A DNA stretch of 64,000 bases from Paraspadella gotoi. Taxonomy: Eukaryota; Chaetognatha. The position numbers were made by a program, and so were the translations under genes. Below the pieces are notes generated by a model. That model had not been told where the DNA came from and made no database searches. It saw only the letters and a program-made list of their open reading frames with translations. The stretch covers positions 14,563,694-14,627,693 of the forward strand of contig CM119267.1 in assembly GCA_051294375.1 (NCBI GenBank). Reading direction: 5' to 3'. This document shows, piece by piece, positions 43,966-54,572 of this stretch. Numbering within the stretch: the stretch's first letter is position 1; each line of letters starts with the position of its first letter.

Positions 43966-46842
43966 ATGTTTGCTATTTTATTTTTCTCTAAAGATATATT
44001 TTCGGCAACCGTTCCAAATGGTCTGTTCAGTCGGGATCGTTTTTGCGTAACTTTTGCGCTTCGTTTGATGGCGTCGTCTCACGCGATTCCCATTGCGTCA
44101 TCGGATGCGACGTTGAGTCCCGAAGATCGCATGAACCTAGCAGCTCTTCAAAGGAGGGACCCTTACATTTGCAAAATAATCGAGACCGCTTCTCAGGTTT
44201 GCTCTCAAACAATCGCTGTGTGACTGCTTAATGCTTATTATATTAGTATAATTTATATTATTATTTCCGTATCATTAACAAAGTTTTCCAAATATTTATT
44301 AATCGGGTATATAAAAAATTCCCGTAAAACCTTAATCAGAACGGGCAAAACGTTTTAATCGAGGCCAAAGTAGAACTAAAAGCGTACTTTGTCTCTCTAA
44401 AAATTTCGAGGTGACCAAACCAAAATATCAGACTGACCAAGGACAGTTCAAATACGACTCAGATAGAACCAAAAACGCAAACGAGAGAGAGAAAAAGAAG
44501 TTAAATGTAGGAGGCGAGGTATAATATTTCACATATATTATTATATATTACATATATGTTATATTATATATATTATATATTACCTGCTATGTCATTATCT
44601 TGTAAGAGTGATGGAGGCCTTAAACCGCCAAAGCCTGTCCAAAGTCAGGGGCAATATATCTTATTTATTGAATGAATGGATAATTTTTATATTGGTTGTA
44701 CCAATTTCATAAAATTCAACTCCTTGTATTTTGATGCTGGGCGGAGTCCAATATTGTATTCCCTGATCTAATACTTAAGGGAGTGGTCTTTTCATACAAT
44801 TGAAAAATTTTTTGAAATATTATACCACTTTATTGATAGGAAAGCTAGTTACTCTGGCAGTGAATAAACGAGACTGTGAGAGTCTTGATTGAAAGCTTGC
44901 AGGGACCTGCTATGTCATTATCTTGTAAGAGTGAGGCCTTAAACCACCAAAGCCTGTCCAAAGTCAGGGGCAAGATAGCTTATTTATTGAATGAATGGAT
45001 AATTTTTACCAATTTCATAAGTCTATGAGCGATGATGTAAACTTGATAAAATTGTTTATCCAGGTGGCTCTTTACGACTACGATACCGCTGAGGATGCTT
45101 GGACAAGCACCGACGTGGAAGGAAGCCTTTTTGTCTACGAGCGCCTCGTTGCCCCTCGTTTCGGTTTTACAGTCACCAATCGGAAGCAACCCAAGAACCA
45201 TTGGGAGGCTCTCAACGAGCACGTCGAATTCCAAAGCCCCGAGGACGACCATTTCTTGCTCTACAAAAACCGCGATAAGATTTTCGGCCTCTGGTTTTTC
45301 GATCAAGCCGAGTGTGAGACAATTGGAAACTTAGCCAGGGATTTGGTCGCCAGAACTGTAGCTGAAAACGTTCCGGGTCAATCGGGTAAGTCCTCTTAAA
45401 CGGCCATTTAAGTGAAGTAAGGTAAGTAAGGTAGTAGCCCTTTGTAATTTCTAGGACTTTTTATTGAACAGCGGAGAGTGCGACGGGCAAGCACGGGATA
45501 ATGAAGGACATTCTTTCCTCGTCTGGCACCGCCCAGCCGCCCAACAACGCCTCCGGGGGTGACATTTTATCCCTCTTGGTCAAGGCACAGCACGAGTACA
45601 ATCGCGCAAATTCTGTCGACGCTCAAACTTCCACGGCAGCCAGTCAAGCTCCCCCAGCGCCGTTAGAGGACCCCGGCGTTACTCTCGGCCCTGTCGGCGC
45701 CGCATCCGACAATCCCCGAAGCATCAGTTTATCCTCGCTCTTCGCCAACGCTAAGACACAGCAGCAAAGAGAGCAAAGAGAGCAACGGGAGCGTATGAGC
45801 AAGGCTATGGCGGCAGCAGCCTCAGTACCGCCTATGCCGACTGCTCCTTTACTCGGAGCCGTCTCTCTTTCGACCGCCGAGGATCAACGTCGTCAGGGCA
45901 CCGAGGCGGCCTTCGTGCCATTGGACAAGGCCACAATTCCAGGAACAGGGAAGGGGTCGGAGACTGGTGCTAACTGCGACGCGATCCAAAGATTGACGCA
46001 GCAGATGAAGATAGGGGAAAGTCAGAAGTCTGGATCTTTTTCACAAATGCATTCATTTGTGCGCATGAACAGTGTTGAAGCAGGTGAGTTAACCATGGCG
46101 GAAAGAAGGCAACGGCTTAAGTTGCTTTAGTTGTGGTCATTAGGTTATTTTTAGTTTATATACCTACGATCATAGTTTTATTCTTCTGTGATTGTGATCT
46201 TACTCGGTAACTAAATGTTAATAATAAAAAGGAATGGAGGAACCGCCACGCCGTAGAAGATCAAATTCCGGCAAAGCTAAACCACACAGAAATTCTGTTC
46301 CATCTCATTCGCCGCCATCCATTGAAAAACTCCCACAGTTGCCGCCTCATTTCACCAATTCTTACTCTTCAGGTTCTTCGATGATTTTAATTTCATTTAA
46401 ATTAATTATTAGCTCTCAAAAAAAAGTTATATCGCTATTTTTTGCAGGCATCGCTGGACCATCCTATTCTCCTCCATCTCCCGCTGTTCTCTCGGAAAAA
46501 GCGGCGCCCTCGATTCCGCTTTTGACGCCCGACGCTTTCGAGCACTCGTCGGCGGTGATGATGACCAATGGCGTTCAGCACAAGACGTCCTCCGTCCGCA
46601 ATTCCTTTTTTCTCTCCGACGACGACGTCTTGGTCGAAGACAACTCCTCTCTAGATTTAGATTCTGAAGGACCAGAGAGTGGCGGTGGTGGCGGTGTCAA
46701 CAGTCACAATATCGTCGGGTTGACCAAAGAGCAACTCAGATCTACGTTGATTCACCTTCTGCGCACTGACAACGACTTTGTCGACACCATTCACGCCGGT
46801 TACGTCCGAAGTTTAAAGGGTCAACGTAGTACGAAGAAATGA
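43966..46842 (+). CDS. DCP1: mRNA-decapping enzyme subunit 1
   Basis: Activator of DCP2 in mRNA decapping. Exons 43966-44196, 45064-45385, 45472-46083, 46232-46372 and 46448-46842. The EVH1 domain reads LAALQRRDPYICKIIETASQ / VALYDYDTAEDAWTSTDVEG ... LFVYERLVAPRFGFTVTNR ... FGLWFFDQAECETI. The C-terminal trimerisation helix LTKEQLRSTLIHLLRTDNDF matches DCP1A/B. Start choice: 43966 is first after acceptor ctcacgtag, but 44068 (MASSHA) fits family length better, and an alternative acceptor ctctaaag sits between. Intron 4 is 75 bp, stop-free and in phase, so retention would add 25 residues. Intron 1 holds a repeat. Confidence 0.93.
44580..45020 (+). repeat. ~330-bp repeat unit, partially duplicated, in DCP1 intron 1
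   Basis: A ~125-bp segment (ctgctatgtcattatcttgt ... ggttgtaccaatttcat) occurs at about 44582-44712 and again at 44908-45020, enclosing a unique ~195 bp. This is a tandem 1.3 copies of the unit seen inverted at 14884-15232. The right copy ends 43 bp before exon 2. Confidence 0.8.
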
Positions 46843-48491
46843 GAATGGGAAGGGGCAAACATTGATCACATTTTACACCCATATTCGGTTGTCCGAAAAA
46901 ATAATTAGACAAACATTTAAAAATCTATATTTACGTATTATTACGTAACTACTTGAATCGAGTTGTTGTTTACAAATTATAATTTTTATTTAAGAACTCA
47001 TGGGACTTTATATATATATATCGTATGTTTTTTTAACTCAAAAGAGTTGATTCTGTACTGAAATCAAATTCACCGAATTTATTTTTTCGAATAAAAAATT
47101 CCTCTTTCTGCGAACCGTTTGGCGACATAACCGACGGACTTTTACCGTAGGAATTTAGTATTGTACCTCCTGTTATCACTGATGATTGTTGTCTCTCAAT
47201 GATGTGCCATGCTGAATTATTTTACATGGTTTTATCTTAAACTCGTTGAAGTGGTATATTTTTGACGATAGCAGTAGTTAGACTATTGTAGGTTTGTTAG
47301 ATTTCATCATTCCAGTATTTTTTATCGAGTTAATTATAAATAGTTTGTTAATTGCGTCAATATTTAACATCAGTTAATACTTTACTAGAAAAATGGCTCG
47401 GAAATGAAGCGAGTATAAAATATATTACATTTTAGTTTAAAATGTTAATGGTTGAAAGTTTAAACCCGTTTTTATCATTTGGAAACTTAAAAACTATGTA
47501 GTTAGTATTCGAAATAACTTGACCGTATTTATTTTTCAGTAAATATATACATATTTTATTGATATTTAGTTAGTTTTAAAATTTTTAATAGATAATCATA
47601 AGCTTCTAAAAAGAGCCCCATGTAATAGATTGCGCCTGGTATGAAAATTTTTTAATTATTTATGATGAGATTAGAAATTTTGGTTCAGTTTAAAATCAGA
47701 AATAACTATTTTCTTTCTGACGTTTTTAAATCCCTTTTTGTGGCTAGCTATAAATATGTTTTCTTACGTCAATCTTTTCCCATACATCGAAACATGGTAT
47801 TAAAATTACAAGAGACTAAAGAAATTTATTCGTACTATATTTAGGAAAAAGTTTGAGCTAGATTATTTAGATAATCGTGATTAATTATCAAGTTAAATCT
47901 TTTGAAACCTTACGAGACTGAGGTACCGTACGTCGCGTCGAACCACAACTATGAAATCTTTTGTTTTTTTTCTCCCGACGCGACCTCCGCTCCACTCCCC
48001 GTCGTTGAAGGGAGAGAAAGAGAGAGAGAGATCCGCGAGACCGAATCCTCTTTCGTTGGGGTCGAGGCGGATCTCCCCGTCTATTGTATTCATTCGCTAT
48101 TGAGGAAGCCTTTGGCCCTTCGTCCATGGGCGAGCGAAACAATCGAAGGAAGACACAAAGAAAACCTAGTTGACCGTCGCTCTTTCGACTCTCAACCTTT
48201 CTTTACCGATCATCATCATCATCATAATTGGTTTTTTTTCCAAGACGCGATGGTGACTCGTTGAAAATGCCGCTCCCAAAAGAAAAAAAAAAGAATTTTC
48301 TCCCGGGTCTTTTACTCTTCGTGTTGTCATCAAGTTTAACTAAACTTTTGTGATAGAAAAACCCTCATTTTTATTTTTTTTAAAAATTCATATACGTATG
48401 TAGTAATTTAACCCGAAAATTTTTCATCCTATCATCTTTTTTCTTTAAAAAAGGCGCTGTCAAAATATCGTAGTATTCACCTGTCGACATC
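46843..48491. other. Long spacer between DCP1 and GTSF1-like gene
   Basis: Mostly AT-rich. The exception is about 47920-48260, which is GC/CpG-rich, with short frames on both strands and no recognisable protein. It could be a promoter or leader of the downstream gene group, or a small unrecognised exon. A run of catcat lies near 48210. Confidence 0.4.
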
Positions 48492-49702
48492 ATGACGAAT
48501 ATAAACAACGTTGATATATTGTCGGGACCACACCCGGAAGCCGTCGTTCCCTGCCCCTTCGACGAGACTCATATGATTCGCAACAAGCGCGTCCCCTACC
48601 ACCTCGTCGAATGTCGTCGCCAGTATCGTGGGGACGAGATGGTCCAATGCCCTTTTAACGCGCGCCACTGGATCCTCGTTAACCAGTACCCCTTCCACAA
48701 GGCCGTTTGCTCTGACCGTTATCAGATTGAGCAGGATCTGGCGTTGGAGGCGTCGGGCAAGGGACCCGAGTTGCGGGCCTCTGGTAGAATCGAAAGATCG
48801 CCCTACAGCGACTTCGTTCCGCTCTCTGAAGATTGGGACGTCGACATTGAGTTGCGCGATAAGCTGGAGAAGAAGTTGACGCTTACTCGAGCGCGCAGCC
48901 GGGCAGCCTCGTCCGAAACTAGTTGTAATCGGTCGGAGACTACGTCGGCCTCAAGGTGATTATATTGGCGAAACTCTTAAATTGCTTAAATTTTTACCTA
49001 CTTTTCTGTGAAATAACATATAATAATAATACTTTTATAATAATATAATAATAATAATTTTTATATTGGTTGTACCAATTTCATAGCATCCTTTCGTTGG
49101 ATCTTGGCCACGCCTCTACCCGCCCCCCTCGCACCGAATCCGTCGTATTTTGGCAGGAATCCGGGAGGCGCAGTCTGGGCGACGGAACTCAGAAAGAGCA
49201 CACGAAGGGGAGCGAAATCCTCGCCAGGTCTTCAACCCAAAACACATTGGGCAGCAGCTTAACAGAGCATTCTTCCCAGAATCTCTCCCAAATGTCGCCC
49301 GAATCTTCCACAACTATTTTCGGAGATTCGGTCCTCTCCGCTGCTTCCTTCGCGTCCGATGTAACCTCTTCGGACAAGATCGGGGGTGCACATCGTCGTA
49401 CATCTCTCCCCACCCGAAACATCTCCCGTCTCTCTGTAGTCTCATCAGCGAATTCGATCTCAGGCGGAACTCGAACGTTCGCCCCCTCGGGCCGAGGACG
49501 CGGTCTCTCTTTGGCGGCGTTGGCCGAGAATCGCTCCGCCGCTGGTCGCTCGCCTTCATCCCCGGGAGAGAGTAGCCATTGCGGAGACGCCTCCAGCAGC
49601 GTTGCCTCTGTCAATACTCTTTCCTCTTTTCGAAGGCTCTCCATTGTGGAAGAAGCGAGGAAAAATCCTTTTCGGTTTTCTGGGTTTCACTTTGACGTTT
49701 GA
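48492..49702 (+). CDS. GTSF1: GTSF1/Asterix-like CHHC zinc-finger protein with long tail
   Basis: GTSF1 is a cofactor of PIWI proteins in piRNA-guided silencing. Exons 48492-48955 and 49087-49702 join in phase 2 and give 359 residues. Two CHHC zinc fingers are visible: VPCPFDETHMIRNKRVPYHL..C and VQCPFNARHWILVNQYPFHK..C. The acidic patch SEDWDVDIE follows. Typical GTSF1 is ~165 residues; here a ~200-residue Ser/Thr/Arg-rich tail with SGRGRGLS is added by exon 2. The intron's 3' end is made from the terminus of a dispersed repeat (49058-49086). If intron retention occurs, the protein stops after exon 1 at ~155 residues. Confidence 0.85.
49058..49086 (+). repeat. Repeat terminus supplying a 3' splice site
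   Basis: taatttttatattggttgta followed by ccaatttcat is the right end of the ~330-bp repeat family (compare 44685-44712 and 60713-60742). Here it runs directly into AG and the second GTSF1 exon. Confidence 0.7.
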
Positions 49703-50053
49703 TTTATGGGATTTGGTTTACACGACTTATTATTTGGAAGTACGAAACGGACGTTTTTTTGATAAATTTCGAACGGGAGTCGAGAGGTTGTCTCGAAACT
49801 TAACAATTTTCGTTGCTTTGTGATTTATTTTATTAAAGCTGCGCTAAAGAAATGCGCTCCTTGTTTATTTGTTCATTAATTTAGTTTAAACGAGTTTTGT
49901 GCCAATTTTTAACTGATAGCTTTCATGGAAGTACTACCTCTTAATCATTTTTTTTTTAAACTTTTTAGGTATGAAGGGCGATTCGGAAGGATATGAATTA
50001 GCTTTTTTCTCACCATAACTAAATATTTTTTCCGCAAACCTCATCTATTAACC

Positions 50054-50515
50054 ATGCGGTTGACGCTGATGCTAATGAAGCACCCACGCCTTCGAAACGT
50101 CAACATCGGCCGTCTCCGCAAACATATCGGCGGCGCTATCGACATCGGCAAACATAAAATTTTCGAGCCCATTTGCCCTTGGGACAAGCATGCCGCCATG
50201 AACCATCTCATCGAAGACCAAAGAAACCTGGAAGTCTTGGCTCGCCCTTATATCACCCCCGAGCAGGAGCGGGGCGCTAAAGCCGAGTTTTTGGGTTTGA
50301 CTGAGAAAGAACTCCTGGACGAAGTGGAATGGAAGGCCAATTTTGAACGGATCAACCGCGGTGCCAAGAGATTTCATATGAAGTCCCTTCTCTGGCCCGC
50401 GCCCTGGATCGTAAAGAAAGAATACATGGACAGAATGGGTGTTCAGAAAATGAAAGATCATAAAAAGCTTGACGATCAATTAAAAAAACTCGAGGATTCG
50501 AGATTTTGGGAATGA
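50054..50515 (+). CDS. MRPL57: Mitochondrial ribosomal protein mL63-like
   Basis: Probable large-subunit mitoribosomal protein mL63. Single exon, 153 residues (human 102). The central part, RNLEVLARPYITPEQERGAKAEF, parallels [20 protein letters not shown] of the human protein, and GKHKIFEP parallels its basic GKHRRPR segment. The C-terminus adds a Lys-rich helix ending LEDSRFWE. A short upstream ATG frame (gtatgaagggcg, from 49972) follows the acceptor ctttttag. Identity rests mainly on one motif. Confidence 0.7.
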   Translation: MRLTLMLMKHPRLRNVNIGRLRKHIGGAIDIGKHKIFEPICPWDKHAAMNHLIEDQRNLEVLARPYITPEQERGAKAEFLGLTEKELLDEVEWKANFERINRGAKRFHMKSLLWPAPWIVKKEYMDRMGVQKMKDHKKLDDQLKKLEDSRFWE

Positions 50516-50761
50516 ACTCTAAAATGTTTCTCGTTTTTCACTTTTTAACGTTATCGATATTATTTGTTTTTTATTGATTCGATCCAGGTAGGTTTGGGTT
50601 TCATTAATCAATTACTAAAAAAAAAACATGGCATAGCTCTGATCGTTCGAAACTTATTTCATATTTTTTCTCGAGCTGCTACGAAAGCTCAGTTAGTTCT
50701 TGTCTAGTGTCTATTCACGACTATCACCATGAACTCGGAACCTTTGTGACCCTCGTCGATT

Positions 50762-53700
50762 ATGAGCGAGGTTCAGCGGCGTCGCAGCAAATCGCGCGAA
50801 TCGAAGTCGCTTGGCGTGGCGTCGGGGGGAGCGGTTTTTTGGCGGAACACTATCGCCTCTTGTTCGCCGCCGCAGCAGCAGCAGCAGCAGAGAAACTCGC
50901 GCGGTCGCGCACGTCCTGCTCTTCGCGCGCAATCGCAATGCTACGCTCGTCGTCTCGCCGTTGACGACGGCTTCCTTTCCAATCCGGCGTATCAGGGAAG
51001 TGACGCCGATCTGACGAACCACGGCGCTGAGAGGTCGATTCCTTCCGACTTGTCGACTACCGCCAACCCTTCAGAACAAACGCCACCACGACGCGCCCCA
51101 CTTCCGGAAGGACGACTTATTCTCCCCTCTGCTACCTACACCCACGTTCCCAGCGCCATCTCCACGCCAGCGAGGTATCCAGTTCTCCAGAGTTCGTTCA
51201 CTCGTTCCCAGTCAGCGCGAGGTCGTCGACGGTCGGCTGCCTCACCGACCAAACGACCTTCTATCTCCTCCCCGCTCGCGTCGCCTTTGTCTCAGGCGAG
51301 TTAGGTTAAATCTCATCTCAGTCAATCTTCACAGCGTCCGATTGTTAGTTTTTTTGTTGGTTTTTTTTTAGCATCGTCTTCTTTTAAAAAACTGTATAAA
51401 TTCGTTTTCTCCCTTTGGAATTTCAATCTGCAACACAGGCTTCCGCTTCGACCAGCGACATTGCCATGTCATCCGCAGTTGCGTCGCCGGCCCGCTTCGA
51501 CGCTTCGAGGTCGGAGGCTTTGTCCATAGACGAAGGTATCGGCGGCGATGCGGCGTCAGGTTCGTCTCATTGTTTCGCTATCGTTTGTTTTCTAAATTTA
51601 TCAACAATCTCTATCTAACGGTTTTTATTCTTGAGGTGGTAAGAGTTACGACGCGGCCTTGTTCAACATACTCAAGGTGTCCGCTGAGGATCTTGCTTGC
51701 CAAATTACGCTTTTAGACGTGCCTGTATTCAAAGCTATCGCGCCCGATGAACTTACCAGCATAGCTTGGACCACCAAAGATAAACTGCTCAAAGTGAGTT
51801 CGAAAAACCTGGTATTCTCATTGTGGCCTGATCACTGATCAGTAGGATAGTGTGATGAAAGAGTTTTTAGAACAGTTTCGGATTTGTCAGAAATATTATA
51901 TGTTATATGATATTTTAATGTTAAAGCTACAAAAAATATTTTATACTACAGAGAATTAAAAAATTGAGAATTTTAATCTTTTTTATGACATAATAATGTT
52001 TTATATTTTTTATCTAACTTTTTATCAGAAATCTATATCTTTAATAAAAATTTTTAAAAAATTATTTAAAAATTTATTATTTTATAAGGATAATACTATA
52101 AATATATTGTATTTTGTTTTTCTATTCCTGAAATTATATTATCAAAATATTTTTGTATTCAATATTTTTGCATAAAATAATTATTTTTAATTTACTGATC
52201 AGTGATAGTTTACTTTATTATTTACTTTCAGGCCCCTAACTTAGTCGCGCTTACAAGACGCTTTAACCAAATAAACATGTGGGTCCAAACAGAAATACTT
52301 AACGCAACCACTGTTAAAACGCGCGGAGTAATCATGGCTCATTTTATCAAGGTCATGAAGAAATTGTTCGAATTAAACAATTTACACAGGTTGGTAATCA
52401 ACGAGTTTCGAATTTCGGAATCTCGAATTTTGATTTTAAATATTTTTTTCTCTACAGCACCAAAGCTATTTTGGCGGCTCTTCAAAGCGCCGCGGTTTTT
52501 CGTCTGGCCAAAAGTTGGATGGAGCTGGGACGCAAGGATCGTGCCACTTTCGATAAAATCGCCCATGTCTTTAACGAGGAAAACAACAACCAGAGATTAC
52601 GGGAGCATTTGACAACGTTGCGGCTGCAACCGTGTATTCCCCATATGGGGATGTTTTTAACGGGTATTATTACCAAGTTCTGTTTAACAAAGTTTTGTTT
52701 TTTGATTTGATTGTTTCTTTCTGTTAGAAAAAATGCGTACAACTAAATTAATGAAAATGTTTAAATTGAGAAATTATGGCAACAGCCGGGTTGCCTGTGA
52801 TGTCCATTGGGATGGGGCATCTCACTGTTGGCTTTGGGGGCCTTCGACCCTCAGTGACGCCTCCAGTCACTGGCGAGGTTACCCAAGGACGGTCTTGCTT
52901 TGCCAACGCAGAGGGAAGTCGTTAGGACTGTGGATGGAACACTACGCCTGGGATGGTGTGTTCCCCCTCTTGAGCCAATGGATGATGAGCGGGGTTTTAT
53001 GTCCAACATGGATTTGGCTGAACGATGGTGGATGTGAGGCGGTGTGAATATACCGTCATAAAATATTATTATTTCTATCTCAGATCTAGTCTACGTTGAC
53101 GTCGCACATCCATACTCCGGTGGAATGGAAAGCGCCCCTCGCCGCGACGCCATGAATAATATCATCCGGGTTATCGCCGATTATCAAGCCTCTTGCCTCA
53201 TGACCGAAAGACTGGGTTCGGTGCAACATCACATCCAGGCTTACCTCAATTCGTTTCGGTAAATTTGAAAACATATCGCTTTAATTGAATTCTTTTCACT
53301 TCTTTTACGTCTTCTCCTTCTCAAGGTACATCGAAGAGCTACAAAAATTTATTGAGGATGATTACTTCCGCCTTTCCAAGCGTCTTGAGCCTCCCCCCTC
53401 GACGGCGTCAGCTTCGTCGCACGACTCGGGATGTCACTCCCCCGTGCAGTTTTCTTCGCCTCAGCCGAAAAAGACCCTCGCCCTTCGAGACTCGGTGGGG
53501 AAGATCGCCGGCGGGGGCGGCACTCCCGAGGTCGTTAAAGCTTTTGCTCCGAATCATCGCAAGACGCGCAGTCTCAGCAAGGACCTCAACGTCGTTCAAG
53601 CTGCTTCGGTGGTGGCTGTGGCCGCTGCCGCCGCGGCTGCTTCGTCCGTCGCCGCTGAAAACGAGGTCCTTAAGTGCCAAACTCTTCCTCACTCCATGGA

Positions 53701-54572
53701 AATTTCTCGAAATCTCATCGATGACAGCGTCGATTTTGCTAACAGCAGCAGGTAAGTCACATCAATTTTTAAAATTTCTACACAACAAAAGTCAAAGGTA
53801 AGTTTCGAAACTGGAATTTCCCAGTTCGGCCACACCGACCTCCGGTGGCCACTCTTCCCGTCGCGACGATCGTGGTGGCGGCAGCAGCAGCGTCAAGCAT
53901 CACCGGAAATCTCTAGAACGTCCCGAGGACGACGAGCCGGATCTGTATTTGCGCGCCACCTCGGCGTCTACGCCCGACGGCCAGGTAATAAAGATGTCTT
54001 CTCTCACTGAAGATGAAGACTACGACGACGCAGCCAGCGACGTCTCACCTCGGCCTCAGACGTACGCGAAACCCGTCGCATGCGAGGGCTGTCTCAAACG
54101 TAAGGCCTTGCTTAAGAGAGGGAAGAAACCAGCGCTGCAGAACTTTACTCGGTGAGAGTTTTTTTTTCCTCCTTTTTCTCTGGCAATTCCCTTCCTTTCC
54201 TATTCTTATAAATACGCTTATTTAAACGTCATAACCTTTTATTTTTGTAGTTACTGGGTACAACTAAGCGCTTCGTCACTCTTCTACTACGCCTCCAAAT
54301 TGCCCACGGCTTTGGGCGCCTCGTCCTTCACCTCTGATCGGTCATCGTTCAAGAGCGAACCCTGTAAGATGGCGTCGGTGCGTGGGTGGATGGCCATCCT
54401 CGGCGATGACCCAAACCACCCTGACGCTTTCCAGCTCACAGACCCGAACAATGGTACTTGCTACAAGTTCAAGGCAGGAACGAGAACTCGGGCCTTGTTA
54501 TGGTGTCAACACCTGACAAAAGCCGCCAAAGACGAGACGGAAACACCAGAGAATTTAATCAGTCTGGATTAA
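50762..54572 (+). CDS. RALGPS: RALGPS-type Ral guanine-nucleotide exchange factor
   Basis: RalGEF with N-terminal CDC25 domain and C-terminal PH domain. Exons 50762-51295, 51439-51559, 51636-51793, 52232-52389, 52458-52663, 53084-53258, 53326-53751, 53825-54151 and 54251-54572 keep frame; 808 residues (human RALGPS1 557). The CDC25 domain spans ~219-470 ([68 protein letters not shown]). The PH domain is at the C-terminus ([39 protein letters not shown]). About 200 N-terminal residues with polyGln and Arg/Ser/Pro stretches are extra. Exon 1 uses a GC donor (CAG/gcgagt). A short uORF precedes the start. Confidence 0.93.
51843..52194 (+). mobile_element. hAT-like MITE, 352-bp deletion derivative
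   Basis: It starts TAGGATAG and ends ATTTA, flanked by the 8-bp duplication CTGATCAG (51835-51842, 52195-52202). Internal similarity to 16072-16698 is clear though the centre is shortened. It lies in RALGPS intron 3. Confidence 0.8.
52775..53060 (+). mobile_element. Solo terminal repeat of the TRIM-like element (RALGPS intron)
   Basis: Opposite in orientation to the minus-strand LTR convention (same strand as 20971-21225 in the window). Flanked by AAAT on both sides (52771-52774, 53061-53064). It is 286 bp because of a ~30-bp insertion near 52975-53015. Confidence 0.8.

Noticed and set aside
47902-48264. 120-residue frame with a poly-His stretch
   Set aside because: No domain, low-complexity GAGA and CATCAT runs create it; described instead as a GC-rich spacer segment.
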